Shown: piece by piece, positions 15,076 to 20,590 of the stretch
Layout: every line of letters starts with the position of its first letter
Position numbering within the stretch: position 1 is the first letter of the stretch
Source of the DNA: CAIWGV01 sp964515175
GTDB taxonomy: Bacteria; Pseudomonadota; Alphaproteobacteria; UBA7879; UBA5542
Direction of reading: 5' to 3'
Length of the DNA: 20,590 bases
Assembly: GCA_964515175.1 (NCBI GenBank)
Contig: CAZEUR010000018.1
Location: forward strand, 1-20,590
Notes under the pieces: model-generated
The model's input: only the letters and a program-made list of their open reading frames with translations
Database searches by the model: none
Told to the model about the DNA's origin: nothing
Made by a program: the position numbers and the translations under genes

Positions 15076-15816
15076 TTAATACTCAACTCGCATGAAATAC
15101 AATCCATCCGCTGGGGCTGTAGGTCCGGCTTTAGATCGATCTTTGGAATCCAAAATTTCCTTTACATACTCCGGTACCCATCGTTTTACTCCAACTTGCA
15201 CCAAGGTTCCCACCATATTCCGAACTTGATGATGCAAAAAAGAAGGGGCCTCAACCCAAATCTCTATCAAGTCCCCCATTTTTTTTAACTCAATTTTTTC
15301 TAGCGTCTTCTCAGGATTTTTGGATTGGCAATGGATCGTACGAAAGGCTGAAAAATCGTGTTTTCCTAAAAGATATGCAGCGCCCTGCTCCATGGCCTTT
15401 ACATCCAATTGCCGAGGCACATGCCAGGCCCATCCCTGCTCTAAAGCCAACTTATCCGGACGGTTAATGATACGATAAACATAGGAACGTCTCTTTGCAG
15501 AAAATCGAGCATGAAACTCAGAGTCTACCTTTTCTGATTTCACCACCGATACAGGATAGTCTTTCAGATGGGCATTCATGGCCCGCCTTACCGTAGTAGA
15601 AGAAAAGTGAGCCGGTAAATCCACATGAATCACTTGGCCTTTCGCATGAACGCCCGCATCTGTGCGTCCCGCACAAAAAACTTGAACCTCAGACAACTGC
15701 GTAAAGGCACAGATTGCCTCCTCTACCACTTGCTGGACAGATAAGGCATTCTCCTGCCGTTGCCATCCGGCGAAGATGGTTCCCGTATATTCAATGGTTA
15801 GTTTAAAGCGTTGCAT
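15076..15816 (-). CDS. truA: tRNA pseudouridine(38-40) synthase TruA
   Basis: Isomerises uridines 38-40 in the anticodon stem-loop of many tRNAs. The 246 residues fit the family. The catalytic aspartate is Asp53 in CAGRTDAGVHAKGQV, and the N-terminus has the expected KLTIEYTGTIFAGWQRQ with the QxxxxSVQ continuation. The C-terminal half contains FLHHQVRNMVGTLVQVGVK and the terminal PADGLYFMRVEY typical of TruA. It is the last gene of the minus-strand def-fmt-truA order, a common alphaproteobacterial arrangement. The start codon lies 103 bases after the fmt stop, a gap that holds a small inverted repeat. Confidence 0.97.
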   Translation of the reverse strand: MQRFKLTIEYTGTIFAGWQRQENALSVQQVVEEAICAFTQLSEVQVFCAGRTDAGVHAKGQVIHVDLPAHFSSTTVRRAMNAHLKDYPVSVVKSEKVDSEFHARFSAKRRSYVYRIINRPDKLALEQGWAWHVPRQLDVKAMEQGAAYLLGKHDFSAFRTIHCQSKNPEKTLEKIELKKMGDLIEIWVEAPSFLHHQVRNMVGTLVQVGVKRWVPEYVKEILDSKDRSKAGPTAPADGLYFMRVEY

Positions 15817-15881
15817 CGGACTCTATGATTTTATAACATTTTCAGAAAATTTCTAGGTTCTGAGCCTGTGAAGAAAAGACG

Positions 15882-15907
15882 AAAACTCTCAAGGTCATTA
15901 GAGTTTT
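15882..15907 (-). terminator. Possible weak hairpin terminator or attenuator between fmt and truA
   Basis: AAAACTCT (15882-15889) and AGAGTTTT (15900-15907) form a perfect 8-base inverted repeat around a 10-base loop. Read on the minus strand, the second arm ends in TTTT followed by a T-rich CGTCTTTTCTT. The stem is AT-rich and short, so termination would be partial at best. It is the only structure seen in the 103-base gap 15817-15919. Confidence 0.35.
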
Positions 15908-15919
15908 ATGAGAATAGTA

Positions 15920-16903
15920 TTATTCTATAACCTCACCCGCCGGAATCGGAAATCCTCTCAAAAAAACATCGCGATTCAAAGGCACCCCTCCCGGACGCTG
16001 CAAAACTTTGGGAATAAAAATACCCCAAGCACATGCTATGTGAAGTTGATCGCTCAATGTGCGTCTTCTTTCTCCCTCCATAAAATACAGAAAGGAATCC
16101 TTTACTTCCGCTTCAAGAACTTTAATACGTTCTCCTTTATAATAGAAGTAAGTACTATAAAAAGGATTGAGCGCACGCACTTTTCTCTCAAGATCACGCG
16201 CCGCCTCATTCCAATCCAAAAAACCTTCTTCCTTTTCAATTTTAGGAGCCATAGTCGCAAAAGCATCCTGTTGTCTTTTTGGCCTAATCTTATTGTCCAA
16301 ATAAGCTGGTAAAGTGTCAATTAGGAGCTTGGCCCCTTTTTTGGAAAGCTCTTCGTAAAGCTGTTTTCCTGTCACTTCATCCGTCAAAGGAACTGTTTCC
16401 CATGTAAGGACTGGGCCTGTATCCATACCCGTGTCCATCTTCATAATACTCACTCCCGTTTTTGTAGCACCAGACATTATAGCTCTTTGGATAGGAGCGG
16501 CCCCTCTCCATCGAGGCAAAAGAGAGGCGTGAACATTAACACACCCATACTTTACAGATTTTAAAAGAGCATGAGGAAGCAACAATCCATAAGCCGCCAC
16601 AACAACTAGATCCGGTTTAAAAGAAAGAATCTCAGAAATTGTTTCCATTGGTTTCAAAGTAGGTGGCAAGCGAACAGGAAACCCTCGTTCTTCAGCAAAG
16701 CGGTGGATGGGAGTTAGGTTTAGTTTGTACCCCCGGCCCGATGACCGAGGAGGTTGCGTATAAACAGCTGCAATCTGGCAGCCCACATCCACAAGGGCTT
16801 TCAGAGTGGGTACAGCAAAATCTGGCGTGCCCATAAAAACTACTCTCAAGCTCTTTAACTTTTCTAACCCTTTTAAGTTTTTTATATTTTGTAAGTCTTC
16901 CAA
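15920..16903 (-). CDS. fmt: Methionyl-tRNA formyltransferase
   Basis: Formylates the initiator methionyl-tRNA using 10-formyltetrahydrofolate. The N-terminal catalytic domain has RVVFMGTPDFAVPTL, the catalytic triad in VNVHASLLPRWRGAAPIQR (Asn123, His125) and GMDTGPV (Asp161), and the GRGYKL loop; the C-terminal OB-fold tRNA-binding domain follows. There is no ATG start. The frame is closed by a stop just upstream, leaving two TTG codons: one at 16903, with GAGG about 11 bases ahead, giving 327 residues; and one at 16849, giving 309 residues whose N-terminus lines up exactly with known Fmt proteins but without a well-placed ribosome binding site. The longer form adds an 18-residue Lys/Leu-rich leader. 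It follows def by 14 bases, the usual def-fmt pairing. Confidence 0.95.
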   Translation of the reverse strand: MEDLQNIKNLKGLEKLKSLRVVFMGTPDFAVPTLKALVDVGCQIAAVYTQPPRSSGRGYKLNLTPIHRFAEERGFPVRLPPTLKPMETISEILSFKPDLVVVAAYGLLLPHALLKSVKYGCVNVHASLLPRWRGAAPIQRAIMSGATKTGVSIMKMDTGMDTGPVLTWETVPLTDEVTGKQLYEELSKKGAKLLIDTLPAYLDNKIRPKRQQDAFATMAPKIEKEEGFLDWNEAARDLERKVRALNPFYSTYFYYKGERIKVLEAEVKDSFLYFMEGERRRTLSDQLHIACAWGIFIPKVLQRPGGVPLNRDVFLRGFPIPAGEVIE

Positions 16904-16917
16904 GTTTTCGTATACCT

Positions 16918-17460
16918 CTACTTAGCGGAAGTGTTTACCTCATCTAGGTCTTTCCACTTCCCCATGCGTTGCATTTTCTTAAGTGCCATTTTTCTCTTTA
17001 AAGGAGAAAGGTAGTCTATCACTAGCTTTCCTTCCAAATGATCCAACTCATGTTGTAGGGCTCTTGCAAAAAAATCTTTCGCATGGACTATGCGCTCTTC
17101 GTTGGCTTCATCTAAATAAAACATTTTTATCTCTAAGGAACGCTCCACAGGAACTCCAAGCCCTGGAACAGACATGCAGGCCTCTTCCTGAACATCCGTC
17201 TCTTCCGATTTCCATAGAATCTTAGGATTCACAATATACATGTATCCATTACCAGGCAAGTAGCTTTCACTGCAATCAAGGACAACGACCCGTTTATGAA
17301 CCCCTATCTGAGTTGCCGCTAATCCAAACCCATCATCTCGATGCATCACATGAATCATGTCTCGAAAAAGTTGCAATATTTCTTCGTCAACACGTTCCAC
17401 ATCTTGCGCCTTTCGACGAAGTTCGGGATTACCAGCAATTAACAGGTCATATTCTTTCAT
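16918..17460 (-). CDS. def: Peptide deformylase
   Basis: Removes the formyl group from nascent protein N-termini, the counterpart of the adjacent Fmt. The 180 residues contain the three family motifs: motif 1 GFGLAATQIGV (catalytic Gln51), motif 2 EEACMSVPG with metal ligand Cys95, and motif 3 QHELDHLEG with ligands His137 and His141 and catalytic Glu138. Motif 2 is normally EGCLS; here Gly is Ala and Leu is Met, a modest departure next to the metal site. The N-terminus (GNPELRRKAQDV) is standard. It is the first gene of def-fmt-truA, with a candidate promoter just upstream. Confidence 0.97.
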   Translation of the reverse strand: MKEYDLLIAGNPELRRKAQDVERVDEEILQLFRDMIHVMHRDDGFGLAATQIGVHKRVVVLDCSESYLPGNGYMYIVNPKILWKSEETDVQEEACMSVPGLGVPVERSLEIKMFYLDEANEERIVHAKDFFARALQHELDHLEGKLVIDYLSPLKRKMALKKMQRMGKWKDLDEVNTSAK

Positions 17461-17476
17461 AAGGCTCTCACTGTCT

Positions 17477-17504
17477 ATGATAGATATATAATACTTTTTA
17501 ACAA
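17477..17504 (-). promoter_or_regulatory. Candidate promoter of def-fmt
   Basis: Read on the minus strand, TTGTTA (17499-17504) and TATCAT (17477-17482, five of six) are spaced by 16 bases. The start point would lie near 17470, leaving a leader of only about 10 bases before the def ATG. The region is very AT-rich and other -10-like hexamers overlap it, so the exact element is uncertain. Confidence 0.4.
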
Positions 17505-17508
17505 AAAT

Positions 17509-17982
17509 TTAAAGATCTTGTCTTTTTTTTCTTAGATCCTTAAAAAAATCCTGTAGAATCTTCCCGCATTCTTCGGCCAAAATTCCTTCAAAAACCTCTG
17601 GTTTATGGTGGCAAGTTCTATGAGAATACACCTTCGCCCCGTGCGCAATACCGCCGCCTTTAGGATCGGAGGCCCCATAACAAAGAGTCTTGAGGCGCGC
17701 AAAAGAAATGGCCGTCGCACACATGGTACACGGCTCAAGTGTTACGTAGATACTACAGCCTACTAAACGTTCATATCCAATTTTCTCACAGGCTTCTCGA
17801 ATAGCAAGGATTTCCGCATGGGCGGTTGGGTCTTTCAAAAGAATATTTTTATTATGACAGCACGCTAAAAGATGCCCTTCAGGATCTACAATGAGGGCCC
17901 CCACAGGCACCTCGCCTAGGCGCGCACCCGTCATTGCTTCTTGTAAAGCTTGCTTCATAAGGGTATTCTGGAGATCACTCAT
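17509..17982 (-). CDS. tadA: tRNA-specific adenosine deaminase TadA
   Basis: Deaminates the wobble adenosine of tRNA-Arg(ACG) to inosine. The 157 residues show the cytidine/deoxycytidylate deaminase fold with zinc ligand His55 and proton-shuttle Glu57 in DPTAHAEILAIREA, and zinc ligands Cys85 and Cys88 in TLEPCTMCATAISFARLK. The HAEILAIR and EPCTMC context, together with VPVGALIVD near the N-terminus, points to TadA rather than guanine or cytosine deaminase. Start choice is uncertain: Met1 at 17982 and Met9 at 17958 both lack a clear ribosome binding site, and the family alignment tolerates either. It is divergent from the oligoendopeptidase gene, with 43 bases between the start codons, and precedes def by 48 bases. 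Confidence 0.95.
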   Translation of the reverse strand: MSDLQNTLMKQALQEAMTGARLGEVPVGALIVDPEGHLLACCHNKNILLKDPTAHAEILAIREACEKIGYERLVGCSIYVTLEPCTMCATAISFARLKTLCYGASDPKGGGIAHGAKVYSHRTCHHKPEVFEGILAEECGKILQDFFKDLRKKRQDL

Positions 17983-18025
17983 TGGTAAAAGTTATGGATA
18001 TTTCGTCAAAAAAGCAAGGAGAAAC

Positions 18026-19786
18026 ATGAAAGCCCCCTCTTGGAATCTAGATGACCTCTACAAAGGTATAGAAGACCCAAAAATTCAACAGGATTTAGAA
18101 ACCTCACAAAAAGCTGCCTTAGAGTTTTCTAAAAAATATGAAACAAAGGTTGGAACCCTCTCAGCAGAAGCACTCGCCAAAGCCATCCAAGAGTATGAAA
18201 GCTTGGGAGAAACTTTAGGACGCTTAGGAAGTTTTTCACGGCTTGTTTTCGCTCAGGATATGACGGACAAAAAGGGGGTTTCTTTTTATCAACGAACAGA
18301 AGAATCTCTCATAGAGATTAGCACAAATTTTCTTTTCTTCACTCTCGAACTTAATGATATTTCTGATGCAACCCTTGAAAAATACTTCAAAGAGTCTAAA
18401 GGCCTCGCCCACTATAAACCCTGGATTGATAATATTCGTACTTTTAAAAAACATCAACTTTCAAAGGACCTGGAAAAAATCCTTCACGAAAAAAGCGGGC
18501 CTTCTTGCTCCAACTGGATCCGTCTTTACGATGAAACATTTTCAGAAATCCGATTTCCTTTTAATGGAAAAAAGCTAACCTCCACAGACATTGGGAACCT
18601 TATGTTGGATCCCAACCCAAAAACACGTGAAAAGGCTGCAAAAGTATTTTCAAAAGTTCTCAAAGAGAATATTTCTCTCTTCACTCTCGTCTTCAATACC
18701 ATCATAAAAGACAAAGAAATAGATGATCGTTGGAGGGGATATAAGGCTCCTATCGAGCCCCGCAACAAAGCAAATCTCGTGGACGACAAAGTGGTAGAGT
18801 CCCTGATCACTTCTGTCAGAAATTATTACCCCAAACTCAGTCACCGGTTCTATAAATTAAAAGCTAAATGGATGGGGAAGAAAAAAATGCCCTATTGGGA
18901 TCGTAATGCCCCTCTCGCAGAAGATGATAATCGGGTGATTCCATGGGAAGAAGCTCAAAAAATTGTTCTTAAATCATATCGAGATTTTTCACCTCAAATG
19001 GCCGACATTGGGCAGATGTTTTTTGACAAGAACTGGATTGATGCGGCGCTGCGTCCTGGCAAAGACAGCGGTGCTTTTTCTTGTTCCACGGTGCCCTCAG
19101 TACACCCCTATATCCTCCAGAATTATCATGGCAAGACTTGGGATGTGATGACACTGGCCCATGAGCTGGGTCATGGTATTCATCAGACACTTGCGGCCAA
19201 ACAAGGAGACCTCATGTCAAACACCCCTCTGACGCTGGCGGAAACCGCCTCCATCTTTGGGGAAATGCTCACCTTTCATTCGCTTCTGTCAGAAACTTCT
19301 GACCCCAAACGTCGGAAAGTTATTCTTGTCGGAAAAGTGGGCGATATGCTCAATACAGTTGTGCGACAAATTTCCTTTTGTGAGTTTGAAAAAGCGGTCC
19401 ACGAAAAGCGTAAGCAAGGAGAACTCACCCCAGAACAAATCGGTGAAATCTGGGTTGAGACTCAAAAGACAAGCCTCGGACCTTCCATCACTTTCACCCC
19501 AGATTATGCGTATAACTGGTCCTATATCAGCCACTTTTTCCATGTGCCTTTTTATGTGTACGCCTATGCCTTTGGAAACTGTTTGGTAAATTCTCTGTAT
19601 GCAGTTTATCGAGAAAATCCGACGGGATTCCAAGAAAAATACATTACTCTTCTCAGTGCTGGAGGCACTCTTTCCTATAAAGAAATCTTGGCGCCCTTCG
19701 GACTTGATGCGGAAGACCCAAATTTCTGGAATAAGGGCCTTGGGATGATCTCTGATTTAATCGATGAGCTTGAAACACTCCCCTGA
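18026..19786 (+). CDS. M3 family oligoendopeptidase (PepF type)
   Basis: Cytoplasmic zinc metallopeptidase that degrades short peptides. From the ATG at 18026 the protein has 586 residues, normal for M3B oligoendopeptidase F. The zinc site is HELGHGIHQ with His379, catalytic Glu380 and His383, and the third ligand Glu406 in LTLAETASIFGEML. The C-terminal YNWSYISHFFHVPFYVYAYAFG is characteristic. AAGGAG at 18016-18021 fixes this start; the frame stays open back to 17891, but that extension lies antisense to tadA and has no family support. The N-terminus APSWNLDDLYKGIEDP is the standard family beginning. No signal peptide is present. The stop overlaps the ATG of the next gene by one base, indicating a coupled pair. 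Confidence 0.95.
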   Translation: MKAPSWNLDDLYKGIEDPKIQQDLETSQKAALEFSKKYETKVGTLSAEALAKAIQEYESLGETLGRLGSFSRLVFAQDMTDKKGVSFYQRTEESLIEISTNFLFFTLELNDISDATLEKYFKESKGLAHYKPWIDNIRTFKKHQLSKDLEKILHEKSGPSCSNWIRLYDETFSEIRFPFNGKKLTSTDIGNLMLDPNPKTREKAAKVFSKVLKENISLFTLVFNTIIKDKEIDDRWRGYKAPIEPRNKANLVDDKVVESLITSVRNYYPKLSHRFYKLKAKWMGKKKMPYWDRNAPLAEDDNRVIPWEEAQKIVLKSYRDFSPQMADIGQMFFDKNWIDAALRPGKDSGAFSCSTVPSVHPYILQNYHGKTWDVMTLAHELGHGIHQTLAAKQGDLMSNTPLTLAETASIFGEMLTFHSLLSETSDPKRRKVILVGKVGDMLNTVVRQISFCEFEKAVHEKRKQGELTPEQIGEIWVETQKTSLGPSITFTPDYAYNWSYISHFFHVPFYVYAYAFGNCLVNSLYAVYRENPTGFQEKYITLLSAGGTLSYKEILAPFGLDAEDPNFWNKGLGMISDLIDELETLP

Positions 19787-20590
19787 TGGACACCCTCTCC
19801 CTCTCTGGTCGTCTCAAAAGACATTTTGACACATCCACATCCGTTGCCGGATTCTTGGCCAAACTTGGGAGCTCCCCAGAGGAAACTGCCTCTGAACTTA
19901 CAAAAATTCTGGGCAACTTAAAGGGACCTCTCATGAAAGTGGGTCAAATTTTGTCCATTGTTCCTGATATGGTTCCCCCTGAATACGCTCACCATTTTCA
20001 ATCACTTCAGTCCCAAGCACCTGGCATGGGAGAGCTCTTCGTAAAACGTCGCATGAAGGCAGAGCTGGGCATCGAATGGATGAAAAACTTCTCATCTTTC
20101 AACTTGACTCCTTTTGCCGCCGCTTCTCTGGGGCAAGTACACAGAGCTACAGATCTTCACGGTCGCAACCTTGCTTGTAAGCTTCAATATCCTGATATGA
20201 CCTCCACCGTAGAAGCCGACCTCTCCCAGGTAAAACTGCTCTTGCGACTCTATCGAGGTCCTTTGGATACAGAAGAAATCATAAAGGAAATCGGAGATCA
20301 CCTTCGAAAAGAACTTTCTTATCTCCAAGAATTTTCATCCTTGAAGACATTCAAAAGCCTTCTCTCTCATAACCTGGCAATCTATATCCCGGAAGGTATT
20401 CCAGAGCTTTCCACTGAACGCCTCCTCACCATGGACTATCTCGAAGGTCAGCCACTCCTATCGTGCACAGAGGCACCGCTCGAGCATCGCAACCTCATGG
20501 CCAAGAATCTCTTTTATACCTGGTATTATCCTTTCTACAAAGAAGGCCTCCTTCATGGAGATCCTCACTTTGGTAATTACACCTTTCGAG
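19786..20590 (+). CDS. ABC1/UbiB (AarF-type) atypical kinase, 3' end missing
   Basis: The ATG at 19786 shares its A with the TGA of the peptidase gene, and the frame stays open to the window edge, giving 268 residues. It is a member of the ABC1/ADCK/UbiB atypical kinase family. Visible are the KxGQ motif at Lys51-Gln54 (LMKVGQILS), the alanine-rich nucleotide loop FAAASLGQVHRA at 110-121, the ATP-site lysine Lys132 in ACKLQYP, the KELSYLQE helix near 175-182, and the catalytic loop HGDPHFGN at 257-264. Family members support ubiquinone synthesis, probably through an ATPase activity at the membrane, but this short-linker alphaproteobacterial subgroup is not proven to be UbiB itself, so no symbol is given. 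The metal-binding DFG-like motif and any C-terminal membrane anchors lie beyond the window. Confidence 0.9.
   Translation, partial: MDTLSLSGRLKRHFDTSTSVAGFLAKLGSSPEETASELTKILGNLKGPLMKVGQILSIVPDMVPPEYAHHFQSLQSQAPGMGELFVKRRMKAELGIEWMKNFSSFNLTPFAAASLGQVHRATDLHGRNLACKLQYPDMTSTVEADLSQVKLLLRLYRGPLDTEEIIKEIGDHLRKELSYLQEFSSLKTFKSLLSHNLAIYIPEGIPELSTERLLTMDYLEGQPLLSCTEAPLEHRNLMAKNLFYTWYYPFYKEGLLHGDPHFGNYTFR

Noticed and set aside
15908..16312. Plus-strand frame of 134 codons
   Set aside because: It is antisense to the 3' half of fmt, which is clearly the real gene; no ribosome binding site or family features were seen.
17891..18025. In-frame upstream extension of the oligoendopeptidase by 45 codons
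   Set aside because: It lies antisense to tadA, is rich in Arg/Ser without family similarity, and the ATG at 18026 has a proper AAGGAG site and the standard family N-terminus.
17983..18025. Promoter for tadA on the minus strand with TTGACG as -35
   Set aside because: A -10 at suitable spacing would overlap the tadA start codon and matches poorly; it would work only if the transcript were leaderless or began at Met9.
1..20590. Mobile elements, CRISPR arrays, attachment sites or long repeats
   Set aside because: No transposase, integrase, phage gene or repeat-spacer pattern was seen; genes are intact and tightly packed throughout.

Overview
The window is ordinary-looking chromosomal DNA of moderate G+C from a Gram-negative bacterium, very probably an alphaproteobacterium. 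The evidence is the yqeY-dnaG-rpoD order, the def-fmt-truA cluster, two signal-peptide-bearing outer-membrane beta-barrels, a UbiH/COQ6-type hydroxylase and an ABC1-type kinase. Some traits fit a host-associated lineage (a divergent queuosine exchange enzyme next to a queuosine-precursor transporter, a minimal sugar transporter), but assignment to a named order is inference. I see no insertion sequence, prophage, CRISPR array, integration site or broken gene. Coding density is very high and no gap exceeds about 105 bases.

Layout. (1) 1-4352, plus strand: 3' end of yqeY, dnaG (primase), rpoD (housekeeping sigma factor) and a CAU-anticodon tRNA, best read as the lysidine-requiring tRNA-Ile2. 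(2) 4388-6820: a promoter, a small outer-membrane barrel protein whose stop overlaps the start of iron superoxide dismutase, then a ubiquinone-type FAD hydroxylase. (3) 6871-8537: an 84-residue SemiSWEET transporter, a 2-Cys peroxiredoxin with its own promoter, and a second outer-membrane barrel protein. (4) 8546-8944: rpmB (ribosomal protein L28) with a good promoter and a clear intrinsic terminator. (5) 8961-15020: a tight plus-strand run of a queuosine-precursor transporter, tgt, acetoacetyl-CoA synthetase, an unrecognised exported protein, a cation diffusion facilitator and a DUF502 membrane protein. (6) 15076-17982, minus strand: tadA, def, fmt and truA, a translation and tRNA-modification block. 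(7) 18026 to the end, plus strand: an M3 oligoendopeptidase overlapping the start of an ABC1/UbiB-like kinase cut off by the window edge.

Functional themes are information processing (primase, sigma factor, L28, formylation and deformylation, tRNA wobble and pseudouridine modification), oxidative defence (SodB, peroxiredoxin), quinone metabolism (UbiH-like, ABC1 kinase) and the cell envelope. The strongest candidate for something unusual is the overlapping transporter-tgt pair. The Tgt protein keeps its catalytic aspartates and zinc ligands but departs from the classical bacterial enzyme in three conserved segments, one of them the base-specificity loop. This suggests salvage of queuine or another precursor rather than use of home-made preQ1. 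The rest of the window is largely conventional, and I do not claim a wholly new system.
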